From a virus, in IMG/VR virus record IMGVR_UViG_3300044511_000153, positions 1-43,753 of that record: 43,753 nt of DNA; one strand, given 5' to 3'. The stretch's first letter is position 1; every line of letters begins with the position of its first letter. Below the pieces are notes generated by a model. It searched no databases. It saw only the letters and a program-made list of their open reading frames with translations, and was not told the origin of the DNA. Made by a program: the position numbers and the translations under genes. Shown in pieces: positions 1-6,057 of this stretch.

Positions 1-367
1 CACGGCCTTGTTTTTTACCCGATAATCGGATATTCATATCCTTTTATCGGCGCCGATTTTACCATAACAAGCTAGGGCTTGTCAATACCTTAGGCCTAAA
101 AAGATATTCATATCCGTTTATCTTTTTTTACGGTCGCGCCGAAAATCGGATATTCATATCCTTTTATCTTTTTACGGTTACCTCGACAAGGCCTTGACAA
201 TATCACGGCGAATAAAACCTCGACAAGGCCTTGACAATATCACGGCCTTGTTTTTTACCCGATAATCGGATATTCATATCCTTTTATCGGCGCCGATTTT
301 ACCATAACAAGCTAGGGCTTGTCAATACCTTAGGCCTAAAAAGATATTCATATCCGTTTATCTTTTT
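1..367. repeat. 127-bp direct duplication (1-127 and 241-367)
   Basis: Positions 1-127 recur without a difference at 241-367, a 240-bp shift. The window edge cuts the first copy, so the true unit may be longer. Between the copies is a smaller tandem pair starting at 181 and 218, each containing the palindrome CAAGGCCTTG. No credible reading frame runs through either copy. It is the left end of a repeat-rich non-coding region. Confidence 0.95.
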
Positions 368-476
368 ACGGTTACCCCGCAAGTCGCCCCGCAAGTCGCC
401 CCGCAAGTCGCCGTAAATCGGATATTCATATCCGTTTATCTTTTTTACGGTCGCGCCGAAAATCGGATATTCAGGT
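28..476. repeat. family of interrupted palindromes GGATAT-TC-ATATCC
   Basis: The 14-bp element GGATATTCATATCC (6-bp arms, 2-bp centre) occurs at 28-41, 148-161, 268-281 and 420-433. Degenerate copies lie near 101-115, 341-355 and 464-476. Each is followed by a T-rich stretch and usually by TTTACGG. Several spaced copies of one dyad suggest binding sites for a dimeric protein (operator or replication iterons). That role is inference. Confidence 0.8.
375..410. repeat. three tandem 12-bp units CCCCGCAAGTCG
   Basis: Three perfect head-to-tail units at 375-386, 387-398 and 399-410, between two palindromic elements. It is GC-richer than its surroundings. The period is a multiple of three, so it leaves an artefactual repetitive reading frame, but nothing around it looks coding. 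Confidence 0.9.
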
Positions 477-505
477 CTTTTTATCTTTTTTACGGTCGCG
501 CTGTT

Positions 506-875
506 CAGTGTCAAGTCGAAAATCTTCAATGTTACCCCTGCGCCTAATTCAGTGTCAAGTCGAAAATCTTCAATGTTTTCCTGACCCTAAACCGTAGCGA
601 CCGTAGCGAGTTATGTGACCGTAAAAATTGTTTTTCCTTGCGCCTAATTCAGTGTCAAGTCGAAAATCTTCAATGTTTTCCTGACCCTAAACCGTAGCAG
701 TTTATGCGACCGTAGCAGTTTATGCGACCGTAGCAGTTTCTGAAACCGTTGCGCCCAATTCAGTGTCAAGTCGAAAATCTTCAATGTGATTGCTGCGCCT
801 ACTCCAGTGTCAAGTCGAAAATCTTCAATGTGATTGCTGCGCCTACTCCAGTGTCAAGTCGAAAATCTTTAATGT
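506..875. repeat. six copies of a 27-bp repeat
   Basis: A 27-bp element beginning CAGTGTCAAGTCGAAAATCT starts at 506, 550, 650, 761, 805 and 849, all in one orientation and almost identical. Intervals are 44, 100, 111, 44 and 44 bp. Copies are linked by short sequences that often hold the 16-mer GACCCTAAACCGTAGC. The spacing is too irregular and the linkers too similar for a CRISPR array. A cis-acting iteron array fits better. Confidence 0.9.
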
Positions 876-980
876 TTTCCTGACCCTAAACCGTAGCGAT
901 TTATGCAGTTTATGCAGTTTATGTGATCGTAGCGATTTCTGCGATTTATGTGACCGTAGTGATTTATGCAGTTTAGACAA

Positions 981-1012
981 AAAAAAAGCCTACACGAAAT
1001 GTGTAGGCTTTT
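981..1012. terminator. bidirectional intrinsic terminator
   Basis: The arms AAGCCTACAC and GTGTAGGCTT enclose a GAAAT loop, with an A-run on the left and a short T-run on the right. It resembles a Rho-independent terminator usable on both strands. It would stop minus-strand transcripts leaving the 1207-2019 gene. Confidence 0.8.
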
Positions 1013-1056
1013 GCGGTTTAGGTACGGTCGCTACGGTTTAGGGTCAATTGCTGCGG

Positions 1057-1191
1057 TTTAGGGTCAGCTATTTTTCGTGCAGGCCGCCGGAGTTTTTCCA
1101 GGTAAAAACAATTGCTACGGTTTAGGTACGGTCGCTACGGTTTAGGGTCAGCTATTTTTCGTGCAGGCCGCCGGAGTTTTTCCAAGTAAAA
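1057..1191. repeat. 51-bp direct repeat, 84 bp apart
   Basis: Positions 1057-1107 and 1141-1191 are the same apart from one base. Each begins with the TTTAGGGTCA end of the dispersed 16-mer and contains GCAGGCCGCCGGAG. The block lies just past the 3' end of the minus-strand gene at 1207. Confidence 0.9.
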
Positions 1192-1206
1192 GGCTTATTT
1201 TACCTC

Positions 1207-2019
1207 TTACCAAGGGAGACCCCCAGAGTCTTTCTGTTTTTTAGGAGGCTCCCAAGATGGGCTAGATATTGTAAAGCCTGTAAAGCTTTCAAAGTTAGTC
1301 TCCTCTAAAGGCTCTGGTACTTCATCTATATCAAAAGGGGATAAAATCATAACATCAGCCAATCTCTTGCTCGGCTCAAATATCCAACGTTGAGTAACCA
1401 TATGTTGGTAAAATGCAGGTATACCCCCCAGACTAGTTCCTTTAACACAACCATAAGAGGAAACCCCCTCCTGAATTGCGCGTTCTCTAATCTCAAGCAG
1501 CTCCTCTCTCTCCAGTCGTGGAATTTTTAACGTATGATAGTCCTTTAACATATGACCTAGGAAGTAGGAGTTAATTTTTGGATTGTCACTAAGAGTCCAC
1601 TTGGAATAAGGTCTCCCATACCCTGCGATATTAGGTACAGCACTACTAATACTAAGATTTTTCCCCATGTCTTTTAAGATATTACTACGAGGAAGGCTTA
1701 GTATCAGATAGATCGCCCTAAGTTGCTCTGTATCGTAGGTGACGCCATCTACATCTATCTCCCAGTCTCCTTGTAACTTTGCATAGAGCGTATCAAAGTC
1801 GCGCTGAGGGGCAGGAAATTTACTAACAATATGTAGTGCTTTATGAAGCCACCCACCAGCGGTATAAGGGTACAATATTTTAGGGTCAGAGTAAGCCTCT
1901 ATTAAAAAGGGCAACCCAAAATTATCAAACGAGGGGGTTGTTCTACTAAAAGCTCTTTTACGCTCCTTAGCAGCCAGGTTAGCTGCATGCGCGGTACGAG
2001 CTGCGGTGTTAAAATCCAT
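1207..2019 (-). CDS. hypothetical phage protein with SSB-like C-terminal tail
   Basis: 270 residues; I do not recognise the fold. The first 30 residues are Ala/Arg/Lys-rich and the middle is mixed, with several aromatic and loop-like stretches (GYGRPYSKW near residue 134). The chain ends in DSGGLPW, nearly the same as the last seven residues of the replicative helicase encoded at 25396-26769 (DPGGLPW). It is a lone gene inside the repeat region, with its own promoter (2085-2113) and a terminator beyond its end. The position, the shared tail and the flanking iteron-like repeats suggest, by inference, a role at a replication origin or with the replisome. Confidence 0.75.
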   Translation of the reverse strand: MDFNTAARTAHAANLAAKERKRAFSRTTPSFDNFGLPFLIEAYSDPKILYPYTAGGWLHKALHIVSKFPAPQRDFDTLYAKLQGDWEIDVDGVTYDTEQLRAIYLILSLPRSNILKDMGKNLSISSAVPNIAGYGRPYSKWTLSDNPKINSYFLGHMLKDYHTLKIPRLEREELLEIRERAIQEGVSSYGCVKGTSLGGIPAFYQHMVTQRWIFEPSKRLADVMILSPFDIDEVPEPLEETNFESFTGFTISSPSWEPPKKQKDSGGLPW

Positions 2020-2084
2020 AAAAATATATCCAAGTTAAGTTAAGTTAAAAATATAGTAAACCGAGATTGATTTACTATTTTAGT

Positions 2085-2113
2085 AGTATACAGAAATTTA
2101 AGAATAAAGTCAA
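2085..2113 (-). promoter_or_regulatory. sigma70-type promoter
   Basis: Read on the minus strand: TTGACT, 17-bp spacer, TATACT. The spacer ends in TTTCTG, as in the promoters at 6359 and 6627. It lies about 65 bp upstream of the start of the 1207-2019 gene, its only possible target. Confidence 0.8.
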
Positions 2114-2207
2114 GATCAAAATTTTAAGATTAACAAAAAAATAGTAACATTTTTTGCTACCTGTCTGCGCCGTAAAACCCCCAAAAAAATATCGGCCCGC
2201 GAAAGAA

Positions 2208-2458
2208 ATGAACAATAAAAACCTGTTTACAACTGCTTTTTTCAGTTAAGAAAGAAACTGTAAAAAGCGAATTATTCTGGTTTTTCTTGTTGCTAAGGAG
2301 GGTTGGGGGGTAAGAAAAAATGAACAATAAAAACCTAGTTACAACTGCTTTTTTCAACTAAAAATCAAAAAAATCTAACCTGACCCCTTTTTTATAAAAA
2401 ATGAAGGTGGAATCAAGAAAGAAAATGAACAATAAAAACCTAGTTACAACTGCTTTTT
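2208..2458. repeat. three copies of a ~34-bp repeat
   Basis: Near-identical copies beginning ATGAACAATAAAAACCT and ending in ACAACTGCTTTTT lie at 2208-2242, 2320-2354 and 2425-2458. The linkers differ. A 66-codon open frame on the minus strand runs through two copies but has no support as a gene. Upstream, 2114-2207 is AT-rich with nothing recognisable. Confidence 0.85.
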
Positions 2459-2487
2459 AATTGACCCTAAACCGTAGCAGTCGTAGC

Positions 2488-2765
2488 GATCTAATGCGAT
2501 CTAATGCGATCTAATGCGATCTAATGCGATCTAATGCGATCTAATGCGATCTAATGCGATCTAATGCGATCTAATGCGATCTAATGCGATCTAGTGCGAT
2601 CTAGTGCGATCTAGTGCGATCTAGTGCGATCTAATGCGATCTAATGCGATCTAGGGATTGACCCTAAACCGTAGCAGTCGTAGCAATCTAATGCTTGACC
2701 CTGCACTGTAGCAGTCGTAGCGATCTAATACGATCTAGTGCGATCTAGTGCGATCTAATACGATC
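2488..2765. repeat. phased decamer array carrying 22 GATC sites
   Basis: A 10-bp unit CTAATGCGAT (variant CTAGTGCGAT in four units) is repeated 16 times from 2491 to 2650. This places 17 GATC sites exactly 10 bp apart. Five more GATC sites at the same spacing occur at 2722-2765, after a copy of the 16-mer. The period is not a multiple of three, so it is not coding. GATC is the Dam methylation and SeqA target. Sites on one helical face suggest a methylation-sensitive control or origin element. This is inferred from the pattern only. Confidence 0.9.
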
Positions 2766-2901
2766 TATGCAATTTATACAATCTAGTGTAGCAAGCCTAA
2801 ACTGCTACGGTTTAGGGTCAAAAACAGTCTAGAGCGAGAGTCATGACCTTAACGGGAAAAAAGCGGGGCGGCGCGCAACCCCCCCTTTTTTTTTCTCGCA
2901 C

Positions 2902-2924
2902 AGAAAAGTGCGTAGCACTTTTCT
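2902..2924. terminator. perfect 10-bp hairpin, terminator-like
   Basis: The arms AGAAAAGTGC and GCACTTTTCT have a 3-nt loop and are followed on the plus strand by CCCTTTAGTTTTT. It could act as an intrinsic terminator, or be one of the cluster of hairpins at 2902-3197. No gene ends right beside it. Confidence 0.5.
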
Positions 2925-2973
2925 CCCTTTAGTTTTTGAAAAAGCATAAAAATTATAGTTTTTTCAGTTGCCG

Positions 2974-3022
2974 TAAAAGTCGAAAAAGAACCCGTATTAT
3001 TCAGGTTCATTTACGACTTTTA
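2974..3022. other. imperfect 49-nt stem-loop
   Basis: TAAAAGTCG (2974-2982) pairs with CGACTTTTA (3014-3022) and GAACC (2988-2992) with GGTTC (3004-3008). The A-rich and T-rich strands between them can also pair partly. The apical loop is 11 nt. It has no T-run and no adjacent gene end, so a terminator is unlikely. Confidence 0.65.
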
Positions 3023-3068
3023 TTTCTCAGTTTTTAAGATTACATTTCCCCCGTTCGCTTCAATTATC

Positions 3069-3197
3069 GGCTAGAGATTATGTAAGAAACTATGATTTAA
3101 CGACCTTCTTTCCTTCCCCCGGGTTCCCTAGACGGTTCACACTACGGGGGACAGGAAGAAGTTAATTAAATCATTAATTTCTTTAAAATCTCTAGCC
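3069..3197. other. 129-nt long imperfect inverted repeat
   Basis: Successive paired blocks: 3069-3079 with 3187-3197 (11 bp, perfect), 3084-3089 with 3178-3183, 3092-3100 with 3166-3174 (9 bp), 3105-3110 with 3156-3161, 3112-3114 with 3153-3155, and 3116-3121 with 3145-3150. About 41 base pairs close a loop of about 23 nt. No start codon or promoter is evident. It could be a cruciform, a replication or packaging signal, or a structured RNA. From 3198 to 3413 the sequence is AT-rich with nothing else I can support. Confidence 0.8.
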
Positions 3198-3413
3198 ATT
3201 GTAGACTTATCCAATATATACAATATTATAGCAGATTTTTAGATAAAATGAAAGCACATTTTTCGTAGATGAAATTGAAAGCTTAGAATTTTCTTAGATT
3301 TTTGATTACTATATCTTCGAAATTTTTATAAAAATTTCTGTAGAACATCCGACTAGAAGCTTAGAAAAAAATTATTTTTTATTAGCAAAAACTTTAGCAT
3401 ACTTTTAGATAAA

Positions 3414-3519
3414 AAACTTCTAAAACCTTTTTTCCTAAACCGTAGAAACCTTTTTTTCGTAGAAACTTCTAAAACCTTTTTTCCTAAACCGTAGAAACCT
3501 TTTTTTCGTAGAAACTTCT
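3414..3519. repeat. 49-bp tandem repeat, about two units
   Basis: Unit 3414-3462 is repeated at 3463-3511, and a third copy begins at 3512. Each unit contains CCTAAACCGTAGAAACC, a relative of the dispersed 16-mer, so this array probably grew from the same element. Confidence 0.85.
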
Positions 3520-3584
3520 ACGCTAGGGTCAAGCTTTAGATCGCTACGGTTTAGGGTCTTTCTAAACTTTAGCTAGAAATAAAA

Positions 3585-3608
3585 AAAACCGGCTAAAAAG
3601 CCGGTTTT
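3585..3608. terminator. bidirectional intrinsic terminator
   Basis: AACCGGCT and AGCCGGTT form a stem with a 4-nt loop. A-run and T-run flanks make it usable on both strands. The minus-strand gene ending at 3610 stops right beside it, so it terminates the tRNA and small-gene transcript before the repeat region. Confidence 0.85.
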
Positions 3609-3609
3609 T

Positions 3610-3900
3610 CTACGCTGTAATCCACTTTACTTCATCTTTGAATACGAGAGACTCAAAACCGTCGTACTCCTCAACTATAAACTCACGCCCTTGGTCTACC
3701 CAGACTACTGTAAGGTCATCAGCATTAAAGTACCCTCCATAGGTTTCTTCGCAGTATTCAGCAGGATTAACTCCAGCCTCTACCATCGCCACAATTTTAG
3801 GGTCAAATAAAAGCTCTTTAGAACTCCAGGAGCTCCAACCTGCCCCATACCCTGGAGAAATCAAAACCGCTACTTTACCGTCTCGAACTACTTTATCCAA
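3610..3900 (-). CDS. small conserved phage protein, unknown function
   Basis: 96 residues with a TTG start at 3898-3900. This start is chosen because AAGGAG lies six bases upstream and because longer readings run into the tRNA-Arg gene. The N-terminal part holds a distinctive stretch (VAVLISPGYGAGWSSW), and the rest is acidic. Similar small proteins are, as I recall, common in large phages, but no function is known to me. It lies between tRNA-Arg and a terminator and would be co-transcribed with the tRNA. Confidence 0.7.
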   Translation of the reverse strand: MDKVVRDGKVAVLISPGYGAGWSSWSSKELLFDPKIVAMVEAGVNPAEYCEETYGGYFNADDLTVVWVDQGREFIVEEYDGFESLVFKDEVKWITA

Positions 3901-3921
3901 CTCATTCTCCTTATTTAATGG

Positions 3922-3996
3922 CCTGCTGTAGTGGACTCGAACCACTGACCCTCAACTTAGAAGGCTGATGCTCTAATCCAACTGAGCTAACAGCAG
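3922..3996 (-). tRNA. tRNA-Arg (TCT)
   Basis: Complete cloverleaf: acceptor CTGCTGT/ACAGCAG, anticodon loop CTTCTAA with anticodon TCT, and T-loop TTCGAGT. It reads the AGA codon. Unlike the other tRNAs here, no CCA follows the discriminator base. The next gene's ribosome binding site starts about 10 nt downstream, so tRNA 3' processing would shape that mRNA's 5' end. Confidence 0.92.
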
Positions 3997-4198
3997 TTTA
4001 ACTCCGTGGAGATAAGAAGTCAATTTAAGGTCAACAAACAATCTACAAATTACAATAATCAAGCTACAAAGTTCTGTATATCCAGTAGCAATAAGCAAAA
4101 ATAATATTTTTACTGGAGCAAATGACTATAATTTTAGATAATACTTGTTTGTAACTTAAGTTTAGTTGAACTCTCTTATCGTTCTTATCTCCTAACTT

Positions 4199-4771
4199 TT
4201 ACAGGATGCCTTCTTCTTTCAATGTACTTACATCTTGGTCAGATAAAGTGATATTTGTTTCGACATTTACCTTAAGAAGATTATCCTGAAGATCTTGTTT
4301 GGTACGCTTTAATTCTTTAAGTTTGTTGTTCGCTGCTTCTATATCAAATTTGTTAAGAACAGTTGTTTCTATAAAACCATCACGGTAGTATGGAGTTTCA
4401 GCTGTCAAATTAGTTGACTTTGATTTATCTACACGAGCTGTTAATTCGTCAATTGTTTTTGATACAGCGGAACTTGCTAGTATTTCTCTAATAGCGATTC
4501 TGCTGTTAATATGTTCAATTTGAGTAAGCAAATCGTTAACACCTGCTTGTGTATTTGCACGACCAACTAATGCTCGAATATTGAACAATGTTTCAGTTAG
4601 TTGTTCCTTGCGGTTCACTAGAGCAAAAAATTCAACCTTAGCTTCCTTAATTGCATAATTAATTGAAGGCGTGAACTCTGTTACAGATGTATTCACATTT
4701 AAATTAATTGCATTAATAATTTTACGAATCTCAGCCTGAATTGCACTTGCTTTACGAAGACTTATTTGCAT
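4199..4771 (-). CDS. coiled-coil conserved phage protein
   Basis: 190 residues from the ATG at 4769-4771 with AGGA about eight bases upstream; a longer reading would run into the tRNA-Gly gene. The chain is almost all helical: charged heptad-like stretches near residues 5-60 and 140-175, and a C-terminus in LKEEGIL. It resembles a family of coiled-coil proteins of unknown role in large phages, though this is a recollection. It sits among tRNA genes. The 200 nt between it and tRNA-Arg contain a weak CCAGTA/TACTGG hairpin and no clear promoter. Confidence 0.75.
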   Translation of the reverse strand: MQISLRKASAIQAEIRKIINAINLNVNTSVTEFTPSINYAIKEAKVEFFALVNRKEQLTETLFNIRALVGRANTQAGVNDLLTQIEHINSRIAIREILASSAVSKTIDELTARVDKSKSTNLTAETPYYRDGFIETTVLNKFDIEAANNKLKELKRTKQDLQDNLLKVNVETNITLSDQDVSTLKEEGIL

Positions 4772-4787
4772 TTTTAATCCTGTATTT

Positions 4788-4862
4788 TGGAGCATCTAGT
4801 CAGAATCGAACTGACATCCTCAGCTTGGAAGGCTGTGATAATAACCATTATACGATAGATGC
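4788..4862 (-). tRNA. tRNA-Gly (TCC)
   Basis: Acceptor GCATCTA/TAGATGC pairs perfectly, the anticodon loop is CTTCCAA (anticodon TCC), the T-loop is TCGATTC, and the CCA end is encoded. It reads GGA. It lies five nt from the tRNA-Ser gene, which suggests processing from one precursor. Confidence 0.9.
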
Positions 4863-4864
4863 AA

Positions 4865-4959
4865 TGGCGGAGTGTATTGGATTCGAACCAATGATCCCTG
4901 TTTTTGCAGGGATGCTCCCTTAGCAGGGGAGTGCCTTCGACCAACTCGGCCAACACTCC
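4865..4959 (-). tRNA. tRNA-Ser (GCT)
   Basis: Class II tRNA with a long variable arm. Acceptor GGAGTGT/ACACTCC, discriminator G, encoded CCA, anticodon loop CTGCTAA (GCT), T-loop TTCGAAT. It reads AGC and AGT. Confidence 0.92.
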
Positions 4960-4983
4960 GATATTTTGACCATAAATTGTATA

Positions 4984-5058
4984 TGGATGCAGCCGGGGCA
5001 GTTTGCATCCCCTTCCAACACAGGTTATGAGCCTGGTGTCCGACTAACGGAAGCTGCG
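4984..5058 (-). tRNA. tRNA with CAT anticodon, divergent, initiator-like
   Basis: Anticodon loop CTCATAA and an encoded CCA are clear. The acceptor CGCAGCT/GGCTGCA pairs at positions 2-7 but leaves a C1-A72 mismatch, the mark of bacterial initiator tRNA. The rest is irregular: the T-loop reads TGCAAAC rather than TTCAAAT, the T-stem has a G-G mismatch, and the D-arm lacks the usual GG loop. It may be a phage tRNA-fMet, a CAT-type Met or Ile tRNA, or a decaying gene. Confidence 0.6.
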
Positions 5059-5065
5059 ATTATTC

Positions 5066-5158
5066 TGGTGAGTGACCACGGATTCGAACCGCGAATGTTT
5101 ACCACGAGGGACCAGATTTACAGTCTGGTGTAGCACACGCCATAGCTACAAGTCACTC
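5066..5158 (-). tRNA. tRNA-Tyr (GTA)
   Basis: Class II tRNA with acceptor GAGTGAC/GTCACTC, anticodon stem-loop CCAGA-CTGTAAA-TCTGG (anticodon GTA), a long variable arm, T-loop TTCGAAT, discriminator A and encoded CCA. Confidence 0.92.
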
Positions 5159-5193
5159 ATAATCTTTAACAAATTAAATGCTATCATTAGTTT

Positions 5194-5278
5194 TGGTGCT
5201 CCGAGCCAGAATCGAACTGGCAAGCCCTAAGGCGGCAGATTTTAAGTCTGCTGTGTTTACCTATTTCACCACCGGAGC
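5194..5278 (-). tRNA. tRNA-Leu (TAA)
   Basis: Class II tRNA with acceptor GCTCCGG/TCGGAGC (one G-U pair), anticodon stem-loop GCAGA-CTTAAAA-TCTGC (anticodon TAA), discriminator A and encoded CCA. It reads TTA, a codon expected to be frequent in this AT-rich genome. Confidence 0.92.
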
Positions 5279-5280
5279 TT

Positions 5281-5357
5281 TGGTTCGAAGAGCGAGACTC
5301 GAACTCGCAACCTAAGGATTATGAGTCCTTTGCTCTAACCAATTGAGCTATCTTCGA
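5281..5357 (-). tRNA. tRNA with CAT anticodon (Ile2 or Met)
   Basis: Regular cloverleaf with acceptor TCGAAGA/TCTTCGA, anticodon stem-loop AAGGA-CTCATAA-TCCTT, T-loop TTCGAGT, discriminator A and encoded CCA. CAT is read as Met unless C34 becomes lysidine, when it decodes ATA as Ile. The last eight codons and the stop of tilS lie inside its 5' half (5335-5357). Being fused to a gene for the lysidine enzyme favours tRNA-Ile2. However, its acceptor lacks the C4/C5 bases used by the E. coli enzyme, so identity is open. Confidence 0.9.
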
Positions 5358-5937
5358 TTCGTTTCTTAACTGTTTTATACAACCCGGGGTTAACTTTTAG
5401 TAACTCCGGTAAAATAAGGTGTCTCACCCGATTCCTAGCAGCAAAAGTAATATCCTGATTACTTTCATCTTCTAGCCACACTACACTATGTTTAGTAGCA
5501 TAGGCAGTAATAGCTTTTTTAGTTGTAATAATAAAAGGGCGAATGATATTCGCATTTGTAGGCTTTATATACTTACCTAAACCGTGTGCTGCTGAGAAAA
5601 CATACCACTCAACCGCATCATCTAGAGTGGTCGCTACAACCACTTGTTGTCTAATACTTTGTAAAAACTCGTAGCGACCACTCCGCCAGTACTCCTCACG
5701 TGACTGATTACTGCCTCTAACCTCTTTTTGATGTTTAATTATAATAGGTATATTTTGTTTTTGGCAGTAATCAGTCACAAACTCCAACTCTTTTTTAGCA
5801 AACTCAGAGTTGTGCACATAGTGTGCTACTGTTACTTTATGATTGCGTTGTAGAAAATGCAATGCAACCATTGAATCAATACCTCCACTGACCGCAACAG
5901 TAACTTCCCTAGGGATCTTTAGTTTTAAGTTAAACAT
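5335..5937 (-). CDS. tilS: tRNA(Ile)-lysidine synthetase homologue (TilS-like)
   Basis: 200 residues. TilS uses ATP and lysine to convert C34 of the CAT anticodon of tRNA-Ile2 to lysidine, changing decoding from AUG to AUA. Visible motifs: PP-loop SGGIDSM (residues 18-24), TTLDDAVE where cellular enzymes have HHxDDQxET, IRPF, and the TilS-typical WLEDESNQD followed by RNRVRHLILP and VNPG. The length covers only the catalytic domain; E. coli TilS is about 430 residues. The ATG at 5937 has only a weak AGGT upstream. The 3' end overlaps a CAT-anticodon tRNA by 23 nt, and a hammerhead ribozyme lies upstream in the leader. I am confident of the family; activity is inferred. Confidence 0.9.
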   Translation of the reverse strand: MFNLKLKIPREVTVAVSGGIDSMVALHFLQRNHKVTVAHYVHNSEFAKKELEFVTDYCQKQNIPIIIKHQKEVRGSNQSREEYWRSGRYEFLQSIRQQVVVATTLDDAVEWYVFSAAHGLGKYIKPTNANIIRPFIITTKKAITAYATKHSVVWLEDESNQDITFAARNRVRHLILPELLKVNPGLYKTVKKRIEDSSIG

Positions 5938-5983
5938 TGAATCAATTACCTGACCCTAAACCGCAAAAGCCTAAGCTGAAAAC

Positions 5984-6053
5984 AGGTGAGGCTGAAACTA
6001 GATTCGGTTTCAATTAAGTTGCTATCCACGGCGTACCGTAGTCTCTAACACCT
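5984..6053 (-). other. structured leader between ribozyme and tilS
   Basis: On the minus strand AGGTG (6049-6053) pairs with CACCT (5984-5988), and GAGACTA (6039-6045) with TAGTTTC (5994-6000, one G-U). A small ACGG-TACG-CCGT hairpin lies inside. It starts a few nt after the predicted hammerhead cleavage site, so it would cap the new 5' end of the tilS mRNA. A role in protecting the cleaved message is inference. Confidence 0.45.
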
Positions 6054-6057
6054 CTTT

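Larger units (their letters stand above)
583..3558. repeat. dispersed 16-mer GACCCTAAACCGTAGC, both orientations
   Basis: Forward copies start at 583, 683, 882, 2463 and 2660. Reverse copies (GCTACGGTTTAGGGTC) start at 1030, 1134, 2804 and 3543, and a one-mismatch reverse copy starts at 1050. A partial copy lies near 5951, just upstream of tilS. The element links otherwise unrelated repeat blocks across 3 kb and flanks the 1207-2019 gene on both sides. It is probably a protein-binding site or a remnant of repeat expansion. Confidence 0.85.

Noticed and set aside
506-875. Six 27-bp repeats as a CRISPR array
   Set aside because: Intervals vary (44, 100, 111 bp), the linkers share sequence with each other, and no cas genes are present.
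231-1041. Open frames through the left repeat region
   Set aside because: They consist of repeated motifs such as RKSPRKSP that follow the DNA repeats, with no initiation signals.
2157-2357. A 66-codon minus-strand open frame
   Set aside because: It runs through two copies of a DNA repeat, has no ribosome binding site and shows repeat-derived residues.
583-3558. CCCTAAA motifs as telomere-like repeats
   Set aside because: Each occurrence is a single copy inside a longer 16-mer, not a tandem heptamer array.
4000-4198. Promoter in the 200-nt gap before tRNA-Arg
   Set aside because: AT-rich hexamers are present, but no -35/-10 pair with acceptable spacing was found on the minus strand.
5994-6045. 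Group I intron core (AGAGACTA and a pairing TAGTTTC) before tilS
   Set aside because: Only a P7-like pairing is seen; the other conserved elements and flanking exons are missing. A simple hairpin explains it.
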